64,000 nucleotides of DNA from Harryflintia acetispora (GCA_004340125.1 SLUK01000006.1:1-64000), one strand, 5' to 3'. Counted from the first letter of the stretch, positions 42,817 to 51,385 are shown. Notes: generated from the letters alone by a model not told the origin. Made by a program: numbers and translations.

Positions 42817-44409
42817 GTGAAACTGACAATCTATGGCGCCGCCCACGAGGTCACGGGCAGCTGCTTTTGCCTGGAGGCCTGCGGGAAGAAGATCCTGGTC
42901 GACTGCGGGCTGCAGCAGGGGCCGGACGAATACGAGAACCGGCAGCTCGATTTTACCCCGGCCGAGATCGACTATGTGCTGCTCACCCACGCGCATATCG
43001 ACCACTCGGGCAAGCTGCCGCTGCTCTATCAATACGGCTTTCGCGGCCAGGTCCACACCACCGGGGCCACGGCGGACCTGTGCGACATCATGCTGCGCGA
43101 CAGCGCGCACATCCAGATGTTCGAGGCCGAATGGCGCAACCGCAAGGGCAAGCGCGCCGGGAAGGAAGAATACATACCGCTCTACGACATGGACGACGCG
43201 ATCGGTGTCCTCGGGTGCTTCGTCCCCCATCATTACGGCGAGCAGATCGGGCTGTGCGGCGGGATCAGCTTCCGTTTCGTGGATGTGGGGCATCTGCTGG
43301 GCTCGGCGAGCGTCGAGGTGTGGGTGGAGGAAAATAATGTCCGCAAGAAGCTGGTCTTCTCGGGGGACATCGGGAACACCGACCAGCCGCTGATCCGGGA
43401 CCCGGGCTACATCGATGAGGCCGACTACGTGGTGATGGAATCGACCTACGGCACCCGCAGCCACGGCGAGCGCCCGGACTATGTCGGGCAGCTGAGCGCC
43501 ATCATCCAGAACACCTTTGACCGGGGCGGGAACGTGGTGATCCCCTCCTTTGCGGTGGGGCGCACCCAGGAGATGCTCTACTTCCTGCGCAGGATCAAGG
43601 CGGATCACCTGGTGAAGGGGCACGGGGATTTCCCGGTCTACGTCGATAGCCCGCTGGCGGTGGAGGCCACCAACATCTTTAACGAGAACGAGATGGAGTA
43701 TTATGACGCCGAGGCCCTTTCGCTGGTGCGCCAGGGGATCAACCCGATCAGCTTCCCCGGGCTGCGCGTGTCGGTCTCGACCGAGGAGTCGCGCGCGATC
43801 AACTCGGACGAGGAGCCCAAGGTCATCCTTTCGGCGAGCGGGATGTGCGACGCGGGGCGGATCAAGCACCACCTCAAGCACAACCTCTGGCGGCGTGAGA
43901 GCACCGTCCTGTTCGTGGGCTACCAGGCCGTGGGATCACTCGGGCGGGCCATCCTCGACGGGGCGAAGAAGGTGCGTCTCTTCGGTGAGGAGATCGAGGT
44001 GCACGCCGAAATCCGCCGGCTCGACGGGATCAGCGGGCATGCCGACCGCGAGGGGCTGCTGTGCTGGCTGCAGCATTTTAAGGAGAAGCCCAAGAGGGTG
44101 CTGGTGATGCACGGGGCCAGCGAGAGCTGCGGGCAGTTCTGCGCGGCGCTGCGTGAGCTTGGCTATAACGCCGACGCACCCTACACCGGGGCGAAGTACG
44201 ACCTGGCCGCCAACGCCTGCCTGGAGGCAGGGACCCCGCGGGTGCAGCATAGGGAGCCCGCGCGCCGGGTGTCCGATGTATTCCTGCGGCTGCAGGCGGC
44301 GGGCCGCCGCCTGATGGCGGTGATCGGCCGCAACGAGGGCGGGACGAACAAGGATCTGGGCAGGTTTGCCGACCAGATCGACGCCCTGTGCGATAAATGG
44401 GACCGGTGA
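42817..44409 (+). CDS. MBL-fold/beta-CASP RNA-processing metallohydrolase
   Basis: 530 residues. N-terminal metallo-beta-lactamase fold with the zinc motif HxHxDH in 'YVLLTHAHIDHSGKLPLL', then Asp/His ligands in 'FSGDIGNTDQPLI' and 'YVVMESTYGTRSH'. The beta-CASP domain (residues ~240-420) includes 'NVVIPSFAVGRTQEMLYFLRRIK', 'VILSASGMCDAGRIKHHL', and the C-terminal zinc site 'LDGISGHADREGLLCWLQHF'. Family members of the YsH1/CPSF73-like type are ribonucleases in RNA metabolism; a role as a beta-lactamase is excluded. The last ~70 residues are an extra tail. Monocistronic with a terminator at 44429. Confidence 0.9.
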   Translation: MKLTIYGAAHEVTGSCFCLEACGKKILVDCGLQQGPDEYENRQLDFTPAEIDYVLLTHAHIDHSGKLPLLYQYGFRGQVHTTGATADLCDIMLRDSAHIQMFEAEWRNRKGKRAGKEEYIPLYDMDDAIGVLGCFVPHHYGEQIGLCGGISFRFVDVGHLLGSASVEVWVEENNVRKKLVFSGDIGNTDQPLIRDPGYIDEADYVVMESTYGTRSHGERPDYVGQLSAIIQNTFDRGGNVVIPSFAVGRTQEMLYFLRRIKADHLVKGHGDFPVYVDSPLAVEATNIFNENEMEYYDAEALSLVRQGINPISFPGLRVSVSTEESRAINSDEEPKVILSASGMCDAGRIKHHLKHNLWRRESTVLFVGYQAVGSLGRAILDGAKKVRLFGEEIEVHAEIRRLDGISGHADREGLLCWLQHFKEKPKRVLVMHGASESCGQFCAALRELGYNADAPYTGAKYDLAANACLEAGTPRVQHREPARRVSDVFLRLQAAGRRLMAVIGRNEGGTNKDLGRFADQIDALCDKWDR

Positions 44410-44428
44410 AGAAAACAGGATAAGAGGC

Positions 44429-44468
44429 AAAAGCAGGCCGCCGGTGATTCGGCGGCCTGCTTTTCTGT
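44429..44468 (+). terminator. Rho-independent terminator
   Basis: Perfect 15-bp stem aaaagcaggccgccg (44429-44443)/cggcggcctgctttt (44450-44464) with A and T tails; also faces the convergent GntR gene. Confidence 0.92.
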
Positions 44469-44475
44469 TAAAATG

Positions 44476-45213
44476 CTATTCCTTCCACACGGTGGCCAGG
44501 CGGATCTTGTCGCCCGCCAGCAGCTCCTTCGAGCGGCGCACCAGCCTGCCCTCGCGGTCGGCCACGATGTCCCGCACCAGCAGCATGGGGCTGCCTTTCG
44601 GGACCGAGAGCGCCGCGGCCTGTGCGCCGTCGGCCAGGGCGCACTCGAAGGTGCGCCGGATCGAGGAGAAGGACTGCGGCCCGCAGTGACTGACGATGGT
44701 CTCGTAGAGCGAGGCGTTCTCCACCTCCGCATGCTCCAAAAAGGCGTAGCCGGGGGCGAAGCGGTCCTCCGAGAGCACGAAGGGAACCCCATCGGCGCTG
44801 AGCACCCGCACAATCTTGACCACCTGCTCGCCCTTTTGCAGCCCGAGCTGGGCGATGTCGTCCTCGTCCGCCTCGCTCATGCATTGCTGCAACACCCGCC
44901 GTCCCGGCGTGAAGCCGTTGCGCCGGCAGAAGTCGGCGAAGGAGAGGTTGTCGATCATCATGAACTTTTTCGTTTTCACCCGGGTGACGAAGGTGCCCTT
45001 GCCCTGGATGCGCAGCAGCCGCCCCTCCTCGCACAGCTCGTCGAGCGCGGCGCGCACCGTGATCCGGCTCACCCCGTAAAGGACGCTCAGCTCCTTCTCG
45101 GAAGGGATTTTCTCGTCCGGCCGCCAGCGGCCCCGTTCGAGTTCCTGTACCAGCGACTGCTTGAGCTGGCGGTACAGCGGGGTCACCGAAAGGGTGGAAA
45201 TCGGCTCGTCCAT
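44476..45213 (-). CDS. GntR family regulator with UTRA domain, FrlR-like
   Basis: 245 residues; start 45213 with aggagg 7 bases upstream. N-terminal winged helix 'PLYRQLKQSLVQELERGRWRPDEKIPSEKELSVLYGVSRITVRAALDELCEEGRLLRIQGKGTFVT' and a UTRA effector domain of the HutC subfamily ('KIVRVLSADGVPFVLSEDRFAPGYAFLEHAEVENASLYETIVSHCG'). Divergent from the SIS-PfkB genes, whose promoter holds a palindrome (45309-45322); repression relieved by a phosphorylated Amadori compound is the likely mode, by analogy with FrlR. Confidence 0.88.
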   Translation of the reverse strand: MDEPISTLSVTPLYRQLKQSLVQELERGRWRPDEKIPSEKELSVLYGVSRITVRAALDELCEEGRLLRIQGKGTFVTRVKTKKFMMIDNLSFADFCRRNGFTPGRRVLQQCMSEADEDDIAQLGLQKGEQVVKIVRVLSADGVPFVLSEDRFAPGYAFLEHAEVENASLYETIVSHCGPQSFSSIRRTFECALADGAQAAALSVPKGSPMLLVRDIVADREGRLVRRSKELLAGDKIRLATVWKE

Positions 45214-45298
45214 CCAGACACCTCCTAAAGTCATTATAGAATATAATAACATAAGACAACCTTGAAAACAAGCGGGAATAATTTTTTTAATTTGCCTC

Positions 45299-45327
45299 TT
45301 GACTTATCATATGATGTCATATAATAT
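45299..45327 (+). promoter_or_regulatory. Promoter and operator of the frlB-like operon
   Basis: ttgact (45299-45304), 17 bases, taatat (45322-45327). A perfect 14-base inverted repeat atatga-tg-tcatat (45309-45322) fills the spacer, so a GntR dimer bound there would block polymerase. Confidence 0.65.
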
Positions 45328-45372
45328 AACAGGTAGTAAGTGCGGCATAGAATTGAAAGGGGCGTATACAAA

Positions 45373-46374
45373 ATGGCAACAGTCAAAACCACCACCGGCG
45401 AAGAGGTCGCGAAAATCGCGGAGGAGATCTATCAAAAGCTAAAGGGCAAGGGCGGCATTAAACGGGTCTACTGCCTGGCCTGCGGTGGCTCGAAGGCGAG
45501 CTGCTATCTGCTGGAAAACTTCCTGCAAACCGAGTCGAAGACCATCTTTGCGCAGTCCTATTCGGCCAACGAGTTTGTCTATGACACCCCCAAGGGGCTG
45601 GACGGGCAGAGCGTGGCCTTCGCCATGTCGATGGGCGGCTCGACCAAGGAGACGATGGACGCGGCCAGGGTCGCCAAGGAGCACGGGGCCACCGTGGTGA
45701 CGCTGAGCATTACCCCCGACGCGGCCATCGCCAAGATCGGGGACCACCATGTGGTCTATTCGGACGAGAGCACGCTGGGCTTCGAGGCGATCAACCAGGC
45801 GCTGCTGCTGCGCTTCGGCTTCGAGTTTCTGCGCCTGCAGGAGGGCTACGAGTTCTACGACCAGGCGGTGGACGGCTATAAAAAGCTGCCCGGCCTGTGC
45901 GAGCGGGTCGTGAAGCTGGTCGCCGCGCGCGCCAAGCGCTTCGGGGTCGAGCACAAGGACGAGCCGGTGATCTACACCATGACCAGCGGCCCGGCCAGCT
46001 ATGCCGCCTATATGGAGTGCATCTGCATGTTCATGGAAATGGAGTGGGTCCATTCCAGCTCGATCCACAGCGGGGAGTTTTTCCACGGCCCCTTCGAGGT
46101 CACCGACCAGGACACCCCCTTTGTGATGATGCTTGGCGACGGCCCCACCCGCCCGCTGGACGAGCGCGCGCTCAAGTTTTTGCAGCGCTACGGCAAGAAG
46201 ATCACCGTCATCGACGCCAAGGAGCTGGGGGTCAACACCATGGACGGTCATGTGACCGGGTATTACGGGGCGATCCTGATTTGGATCGCGGCGCTGGAGT
46301 ATGCCAAGGGCCTGGCCGAGGCCAAGGAGCACCCGCTCTTCATGCGCCGCTACATGGGCAAGGTCGAGTACTGA
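45373..46374 (+). CDS. frlB: SIS-domain deglycase, FrlB-like
   Basis: 333 residues, start at 45373. Two SIS (sugar isomerase) domains: 'VYCLACGGSKASCYLLENFLQTESKTIFAQSYSANEFVYDTPKGLDGQSVAFAMSMGGSTKETMDAARVAKEHGATVVTLSI' and, in the second half, 'WVHSSSIHSGEFFHGPFEVTDQDTPFVMMLGDGPTRPLDERA', the fingerprint of FrlB/FraB deglycases that split fructoselysine-6-phosphate (or a relative) into glucose-6-phosphate and the free amino acid. The gene order GntR / SIS / PfkB kinase matches the frl locus. The exact Amadori substrate (lysine, asparagine or other) is not readable from sequence. Confidence 0.85.
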   Translation: MATVKTTTGEEVAKIAEEIYQKLKGKGGIKRVYCLACGGSKASCYLLENFLQTESKTIFAQSYSANEFVYDTPKGLDGQSVAFAMSMGGSTKETMDAARVAKEHGATVVTLSITPDAAIAKIGDHHVVYSDESTLGFEAINQALLLRFGFEFLRLQEGYEFYDQAVDGYKKLPGLCERVVKLVAARAKRFGVEHKDEPVIYTMTSGPASYAAYMECICMFMEMEWVHSSSIHSGEFFHGPFEVTDQDTPFVMMLGDGPTRPLDERALKFLQRYGKKITVIDAKELGVNTMDGHVTGYYGAILIWIAALEYAKGLAEAKEHPLFMRRYMGKVEY

Positions 46375-46387
46375 GAGGAGCATACAT

Positions 46388-47290
46388 ATGGTTCGCTTGG
46401 CGAGCATCGGGGACAACAACGTGGACGTCTACCGAAACCTGAACCTGGTCTATCCGGGCGGGGACTGCCCGAACGTGGCGGCCTTCTGGGCCAAGAGCGG
46501 GCAGCCTTCGGCCTATGTGGGGCGGTTCGGCAACGACCGGCTGGGGGATTTGCAGTATAATTCCCTGCAAAGCCTTGGCGTGGACCTTTCCGGCGTGCGC
46601 CGGTACGACGAGCCCACCGCCTGGGGCAGTATAGACCTGATCGACGGGGACCGCATCTTCGGCGAGGCAAATGTCGCGATCAACGAGCGCCATCCCATTG
46701 AGGCCGCAGAGATCGCCGCCCTGCAGGACGGGCGGTACGATCTGATCCATTCGAGCCAGTACTCCTTCTTCGCACCCGGGGCCTTCGAGCAGTTCGGGGA
46801 GGGGGAGACGCCCGTCTCGTTCGACTTCACCTCCGAGTGGACGGACGATATCCTGCGCGGGCGCTGCCCCTATCTCGACTATGTCTTCCTCTCCTGCAGC
46901 CATCTCGGTGAGCGGGAGACCGGAGAGTTGCTGCAAAGGCTGGTGGGGGAGTACGGCGTGAAGCTCGCGGCGGGCACCCGCGGGATGGAGGGCTCCTGGC
47001 TCTTTGACGGGCATACCCTCTTTTTCCAGGAGGCCTTCCCCTGCCAAACGGTGGATACCCTCGGCGCGGGGGACGCCTTTTTAACCCGTTTCCTGCTCTG
47101 CTATACCGCGGGCAAAAAGGAAATGAAAGAGCTGCTTCGCGCCTTCCCGCAGGGCGGGCCGAGCGAGGAAGCGCTCTATTCCTGCGAGGAAAAGCTGATC
47201 CGACACAGCCTCGCACAGGCCTCCCTCTTTGCGGCGCGCTGCTGCCAGGAGAACGGCGCCTTCGGCCTTGCCATACCTTACCAAGGCTAA
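46388..47290 (+). CDS. frlD: PfkB-family sugar kinase, FrlD-like
   Basis: 300 residues, start at 46388 with gaggag 6 bases upstream and 13 bases after frlB. PfkB fold: 'SIGDNNVDVYRNLNLVYPGGDCPNVAAFWAKSGQPSAYVGRFGNDRLGDLQYNSLQSLGVD' and the catalytic 'TVDTLGAGDAFLTRFLLCYTAGK' with the GAGD Asp. FrlD phosphorylates the fructosyl-amino acid at O6 so that FrlB can cleave it. No transporter is present in the operon, unlike complete frl loci, so uptake must be encoded elsewhere. The C-terminal ~50 residues are longer than in Bacillus FrlD. Confidence 0.85.
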   Translation: MVRLASIGDNNVDVYRNLNLVYPGGDCPNVAAFWAKSGQPSAYVGRFGNDRLGDLQYNSLQSLGVDLSGVRRYDEPTAWGSIDLIDGDRIFGEANVAINERHPIEAAEIAALQDGRYDLIHSSQYSFFAPGAFEQFGEGETPVSFDFTSEWTDDILRGRCPYLDYVFLSCSHLGERETGELLQRLVGEYGVKLAAGTRGMEGSWLFDGHTLFFQEAFPCQTVDTLGAGDAFLTRFLLCYTAGKKEMKELLRAFPQGGPSEEALYSCEEKLIRHSLAQASLFAARCCQENGAFGLAIPYQG

Positions 47291-47312
47291 GGTGCCAATC
47301 CGGGGATGACGC

Positions 47313-47371
47313 GCTCCCCCCTTCCATGCTATAATACGATTCGGGTATTATAGGGAAGGGGGGAGCTTTTT
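47313..47371 (+). terminator. Terminator hairpin that also buries the AraC gene's ribosome site
   Basis: Left arm 47313-47337 (gctccccccttcc, a 3-nt bulge, ctataatac), loop gattcgg, right arm 47345-47366 (gtattatag, ggaaggggggagc), then TTTTT running straight into the TTG start at 47370. It ends the frl-like operon. The only Shine-Dalgarno (ggggggag) of the next gene is inside the right arm. Confidence 0.8.
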
Positions 47372-48215
47372 GTTGGAATATCTGGACACCGGGCGCTGTC
47401 CGGTGCTGGGGCAGGGGCCCACCCATCTTTATCTGACGCCCCATCCCCTGCTGCGCCCCTATGTGGCGCATTACACCCTGTGCTCCCCGCGCATCTGCGC
47501 GCCGAGGGATGAGGGCCCCCGGCCGCCCGCCTACCTCGAATTGGTACCGGACGCGAGCGGCTGTGTGGTATTGGAAAACGACGGAGGCCGCCTTTCCTCC
47601 CGCCTCTGGGGCCCCACCACCAAGATGGCCCGGGTGGAAAACGACCTTTGCAGCGGTCCGCTTCGCTTTTTCATCGAGTTCCTGCCCGGTGGGATGAGCG
47701 CCCTGACCGGCTGGGCGCAAGCGGAGCTTGCCGACCGGCGCCTGCCCCTTTGGCAGGTCTCTCCCGGCCTGGAGCGCGCGCTGTTTGAGGCGCTGGAAAG
47801 CAGCCGGGACCTCTCGGGACTGATTGCAAGGATGGATGAAATCCTGCTCTCCCAAAGGGAGATCGGCCTCCCGGCGCCCTTGCGCGAGGCGATGGCCGCC
47901 CTGCAGTGCAGCGGCGGGATGCTGCCGGTGCGCCAGCTGGGCGCCCTCGGGCATTACAGCGAGCGGCATTTGGGGCGCCTGTTCCGCCAGCACATCGGGA
48001 TGGGGGCCAAGGAATTCTCCCGCCTGATCCGGATCAATCTCCTGCTCAAGCGTCTCGAAGGGCCAAACGCGTTCTCCCTGACCGAGCTCGCGCAGGAATT
48101 CGGCTTTTACGACCAGGCCCATTTCATCAACGATTTCAAGTCCGTCTGCGGGGTGCCTCCCGGGGAATACCGCAAAAACCAGTCCGTTTTTTACAATGAA
48201 ACCTACAAGTTTTGA
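47370..48215 (+). CDS. AraC family transcriptional regulator
   Basis: 281 residues. C-terminal AraC double helix-turn-helix 'LPVRQLGALGHYSERHLGRLFRQHIGMGAKEFSRLIRINLLLKRLEGPNAFSLTELAQEFGFYDQAHFINDFKSVCGVPPGEYRKN' (residues ~185-275), with an N-terminal sensor part resembling AraC-type effector domains. The start is uncertain: a TTG at 47370 with a ggggggag ribosome site that is sequestered in a terminator hairpin; no ATG lies nearby until codon ~90. It follows the frl-like genes but its target is unknown. Confidence 0.85.
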   Translation: MLEYLDTGRCPVLGQGPTHLYLTPHPLLRPYVAHYTLCSPRICAPRDEGPRPPAYLELVPDASGCVVLENDGGRLSSRLWGPTTKMARVENDLCSGPLRFFIEFLPGGMSALTGWAQAELADRRLPLWQVSPGLERALFEALESSRDLSGLIARMDEILLSQREIGLPAPLREAMAALQCSGGMLPVRQLGALGHYSERHLGRLFRQHIGMGAKEFSRLIRINLLLKRLEGPNAFSLTELAQEFGFYDQAHFINDFKSVCGVPPGEYRKNQSVFYNETYKF

Positions 48216-48256
48216 GGGATACTGGTTTTACACCAATTCCAAAAGGAGGAAGGATC

Positions 48257-48532
48257 ATGGTTCAGTCACGCTGCGGCCTGCGCTGCCAGGAGTGCGAATA
48301 CCGCGAGTCCATGAACTGCAGGGGCTGCCTGCAGATTGAAAAGCCGTTTTGGGGGGAGAGCTGCCCCGTCAAGTCCTGCTGCGAGGGCAGGGAGCTGCTG
48401 CACTGTGGGGAGTGCCCAGGGTTTCCCTGCGCGCTGCTGCTCGACTTCTCCTATGACAAGGAGCAGGGCGACGGCGGGAAGCGCCTCTGGCAGTGCCAGT
48501 GCTGGGCGAAGGAGCCCGCCCCGGCGCACTGA
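48257..48532 (+). CDS. DUF3795 cysteine-rich protein
   Basis: 91 residues; start at 48257 with aaaggagg upstream. About ten cysteines in CxxC-like pairs ('SRCGLRCQECEYRESMNCRGCLQIEKPFWGESCPVKSCC', 'LLHCGECPGFPCALLLDFSYDKEQGD') fit the DUF3795 family, probably a metal- or iron-sulfur-binding small protein. Function unknown; it lies 41 bases after the AraC gene, and may be under its control. Confidence 0.8.
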   Translation: MVQSRCGLRCQECEYRESMNCRGCLQIEKPFWGESCPVKSCCEGRELLHCGECPGFPCALLLDFSYDKEQGDGGKRLWQCQCWAKEPAPAH

Positions 48533-48547
48533 TCGAAGCGGCCGCCT

Positions 48548-49621
48548 TTATTCGGGAAGGCTTCCGAAATATCTGCGGTTGTAAAGGACGGCGGGGGAGT
48601 CCGGCTTGTAGGCGGCGGCCTGCTCGTTGTACTCCCTCGCCTTTTTATGGTCCCCCAGCCGGTCGTAGCAGACGCAGAGCTGGAGACAGGGCAGGTAGCC
48701 GTAGCAGTCGGGCTGGATGAAGGCGCCGGAGCGCTCGTCGGGGGTGAGCGCAAGCGCGAGGGAATACCAGAAGATCGCCGTCTTGTAACGCTGGCGCTCG
48801 AGGAAGGAGCGCCCGAGCTCGCAGCAGATCTCCCCGCGCGGCTCGCCGTACTCCAGACTGCGCAGCAGGGAGGCGAGCGCCTCGCGCGGCCGGCCAGTGC
48901 GCTCATAGCACAGCGCGAGCAGGTGGCAGGCGTCTATACAGTTTTCCACCCACCCCTGGCCCCCGTCGAGGAATTCGAGGAAGCGCTCGATGGCGTCGCC
49001 GTAGCGTTCGTGGTAATAGAGCTCGCGCGCATAGTAAAACTGCTGTCTCGGGTCGAGGCGCTCGCCCTTCGCGATCAGCTTTTCAAAGATGCGCAGGTTG
49101 CGGTGCGGGTCGCCGGGATGGAGCTTTTTATGGGTGATGGCGATCTCGCTGTGGATGGCGTTCCCGATGGGCGGGATCACCTCGTGGATCGCGCCCATCC
49201 AGCGCGGCTGGTCCGCGCGCAGCATGAGCCGTTCGCGGTAGTAGGAGAAGGTGGGGTTTCCCCCTTCGTCAAAGGCGATGTTGTACTTCATCATGATCAT
49301 GTGCTGCGAGCCGTCGAGCTCGGCCTTAAGCGCGAGGAAGCGTTCGCTGTCCTCCTTTAGGATCACGTCGTCGGCGTCCAGCCAGAGCAGGTAGTCGCCG
49401 CTTGCCTTGGAAAAGGAGAAGTTGCGCGCGGCGGCGAAGTCGTCGATCCACGTAAAGTCAAAGATTTTGTCGGTAAACTGGGCGGCGATCTCCTTGGTGC
49501 GGTCGTTTGACCCGGTATCCACGATGACGATCTCGTCGACCAGACCCTGCACGCTTTGCAGGCAGCGCGCGAGGACGTCCTCCTCATTTTTGACGATCAT
49601 ACACAGGCTGATGGTTTTCAT
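48548..49621 (-). CDS. Family 2 glycosyltransferase with TPR repeats
   Basis: 357 residues; start at 49621 (MKTISLCMIVKNEE) with gggagg upstream. GT-A fold: 'EIVIVDTGSNDRTKEIAAQFTDKIFDFTWIDDFAAARNFSFSKASGDYLLWLDADDVI' with the DxD-like 'DADD'. The C-terminal half contains tetratricopeptide-like helix pairs ('ARELYYHERYGDAIERFLEFLDGGQG', 'ALCYERTGRPREALASLLRSLEYGE', 'LCVCYDRLGDHKKAREYNEQAAAYKPDSPAVLYNRR'). Common in Firmicutes, transferring a sugar to a protein or envelope polymer; donor and acceptor unknown. Confidence 0.88.
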   Translation of the reverse strand: MKTISLCMIVKNEEDVLARCLQSVQGLVDEIVIVDTGSNDRTKEIAAQFTDKIFDFTWIDDFAAARNFSFSKASGDYLLWLDADDVILKEDSERFLALKAELDGSQHMIMMKYNIAFDEGGNPTFSYYRERLMLRADQPRWMGAIHEVIPPIGNAIHSEIAITHKKLHPGDPHRNLRIFEKLIAKGERLDPRQQFYYARELYYHERYGDAIERFLEFLDGGQGWVENCIDACHLLALCYERTGRPREALASLLRSLEYGEPRGEICCELGRSFLERQRYKTAIFWYSLALALTPDERSGAFIQPDCYGYLPCLQLCVCYDRLGDHKKAREYNEQAAAYKPDSPAVLYNRRYFGSLPE

Positions 49622-49750
49622 CCGGTATCCTCCCTGTTTTGGGGTGTGATCAGAAAATGTCATGGTACAGTATATGGTTTTTAGGGGGAATACGTTCTAA
49701 AAGAGAAAAGGATGAAAAAAGTAAAATCCCAGGAAAGGAAACCCATCAGG

Positions 49751-49918
49751 ATGGAAATTCGCACCGATTGCCCCTGCCGCCGCAGCTGCCCCCGGCATGG
49801 GAACTGCGCGCTCTGCAGGGAGCGGCATGAGCGGGAGGGGAAGTATCCGCCCGCCTGCCAAAGAAATCAAAGCAAAAAGAGAAAAACTCCCTCGGCATTA
49901 CCGGGGGAGCGGGAATAA
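49751..49918 (+). CDS. Small cysteine-rich protein
   Basis: About 55 residues starting MEIRTDCPC; an in-frame upstream ATG at 49712 gives 68. Cysteines are spaced CPCRRSCPRHGNCALCRERH, a CxC-x3-C-x5-C-x2-C pattern seen in small clostridial proteins of unknown function that resemble zinc-binding modules. A purine-rich caggaaagg stretch lies about 15 bases before the start. The C-terminal half is basic. A terminator follows at 49922. Confidence 0.55.
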   Translation: MEIRTDCPCRRSCPRHGNCALCRERHEREGKYPPACQRNQSKKRKTPSALPGERE

Positions 49919-49921
49919 TAC

Positions 49922-49955
49922 GGCCCGGGACCTTGGTCCCGGGCCTCCTGTTTTT
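49922..49955 (+). terminator. Rho-independent terminator
   Basis: ggcccgggacc (49922-49932)/ggtcccgggcc (49935-49945), then tcctgttttt. Confidence 0.9.
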
Positions 49956-50064
49956 GTTGTGATGTGGGAGTATACAGTATTTGGATATTGCATCCATCGC
50001 TTTTGTTCGTGTGGGATATTCTGAAATGTTTTCATATGGAAAAAATCTTCTCGCCGCCGGATAT

Positions 50065-51246
50065 TTACTGCTTTTTGAAGCAGCCCACAAACCTCTCGAG
50101 CGTCTCCATCAGTACTCTTTGGGGACAGGCGAGGTTGACCCGCTCAAAGCCCTGGCCGTCCTCGCCGTCTATGTAACCCTCGTCGAAGAAGACCTGGCCC
50201 TCCTGGCGCAGGGTGCGCTCGAGCTCCTTGTAGGACAGCCCCAGCGCCCGGCAATCCAGCCACTGCAGATAGGTGCCCTCCAGCGGGATGATCTTCACCT
50301 GCGGCAGCTCGCGCGAGAGGTATTCGATCAGCAGCTCGCTGTTGCGGTGCACATGCGCCAGCAGCTGCTCGAGCCATTCCTCACAGCGCTCATAAGCCAG
50401 CTCGCAGGACTTGTAGCCCAGAATGGTCAGCGAGTCGATTCCGGTGCTCAGCAGGGTATCTTCAAATTTTTTGCGCAGCGCCGGGTCCTCGATGATGATG
50501 TTCGAGACCTGCATGCCCGCCAGGTTAAAGGTCTTGCTGGGCGCGGTGCAGGTGACGGTGCGCAGGGAAATCTCATGCGAGAGGGAGGCGGTGGGAATAT
50601 GCCGGTAACCCGGCATGATCAGGTCGTGATGGATTTCATCCGAGATGATGAGCAGGTCGTGGCGCAGGCAGATGTCGCAGAGCCGCAGCAGTTCCTCCCG
50701 GCTCCAGACCCGGGAACAGGGATTGTAGGGGCTGCACAGCAGCATAACCTTGTTGTTGGGGTCGGCGGCCAGCCGCTCGAGACCCTCGTAGTCCATCTCG
50801 TAGCGCGTGCCCTCCAGCTTCAGGGGGCTGGCCGCCAGCTTGCGCCCGTTCATACGGATGGCGTCGAAGAAGCAGTGGTAGGCCGGGGTCATGGTGATGA
50901 TCCCTTCGCCGGGCTCGGTGTAGGCTAAAATTGCCTGGTAGACCGCCGGGACCACGCCGGGGGAGGGGGCGATCCACTCCTTTTTGATCTCCCAGCCGTG
51001 GCGGCGCTTCATCCAGCTTTGCACCGCGTCGAGATACCCTGCGGTGGGGCGGGAATAGCCGAGGATCGCCTCGTCCAGGTATGCCTTGAGCCCTTCGATG
51101 AGCTCGGGCGGGTTTTTAAGCTCCATGTCGGCCATGGTCAGCGGCACCACGTCGTCCGCCACGTTGGGGTTGGCCTCCAGCATGCGCATCCACTTGCTTG
51201 AGCCCATATTCTTACGGGAAACCAGGGTTTCAAAATCGTAGGTCAT
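50065..51246 (-). CDS. MalY/PatB-type PLP C-S lyase
   Basis: 393 residues; start at 51246 with gggagg 10 bases upstream. Type I PLP enzyme of the MalY/PatB (cystathionine beta-lyase-like) group: 'PSPGVVPAVYQAILAYTEPGEGIITMTPAYHCFFDAIRMNGRKLAASPL', 'LLCSPYNPCSRVWSREELLRLCDICLRHDLLIISDEIHHDLIM' and the PLP-Lys motif 'CTAPSKTFNLAGMQVSN'. It cleaves cystathionine or other cysteine conjugates to pyruvate and ammonia. The promoter (51305-51333) faces left, and a divergent XRE gene shares the intergenic region. Confidence 0.9.
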   Translation of the reverse strand: MTYDFETLVSRKNMGSSKWMRMLEANPNVADDVVPLTMADMELKNPPELIEGLKAYLDEAILGYSRPTAGYLDAVQSWMKRRHGWEIKKEWIAPSPGVVPAVYQAILAYTEPGEGIITMTPAYHCFFDAIRMNGRKLAASPLKLEGTRYEMDYEGLERLAADPNNKVMLLCSPYNPCSRVWSREELLRLCDICLRHDLLIISDEIHHDLIMPGYRHIPTASLSHEISLRTVTCTAPSKTFNLAGMQVSNIIIEDPALRKKFEDTLLSTGIDSLTILGYKSCELAYERCEEWLEQLLAHVHRNSELLIEYLSRELPQVKIIPLEGTYLQWLDCRALGLSYKELERTLRQEGQVFFDEGYIDGEDGQGFERVNLACPQRVLMETLERFVGCFKKQ

Positions 51247-51304
51247 GATCAGTTTTCCTCCCGTGTTCAATGTCTTTTTCGGCCCGTCCGGGGCCTTGGA
51301 TTTC

Positions 51305-51333
51305 AGCATAACACTTGGCCGCCGCTGCGTCAA
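51305..51333 (-). promoter_or_regulatory. Promoter of the MalY/PatB gene
   Basis: On the minus strand ttgacg, 17 bases, tatgct (complement of 51328-51333 and 51305-51310). Confidence 0.65.
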
Positions 51334-51341
51334 CGCTAAAT

Positions 51342-51385
51342 TTCGAGCCGTCTCGAAAAGTCGATATAGTAACATTGGTATATCG
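51342..51385. promoter_or_regulatory. Two palindromic operator candidates between malY-like and XRE genes
   Basis: ttcgag-ccgt-ctcgaa (51342-51357) and cgatata with tatatcg (51362-51368/51379-51385); the second spans a TATAGT (51365-51370) that may be the XRE gene's -10. Likely sites for the XRE protein's autoregulation and control of the lyase. Confidence 0.5.

Noticed and set aside
42817..44409. Metallo-beta-lactamase resistance gene
   Set aside because: The beta-CASP signature and length place it with RNA-processing enzymes; no signal peptide.
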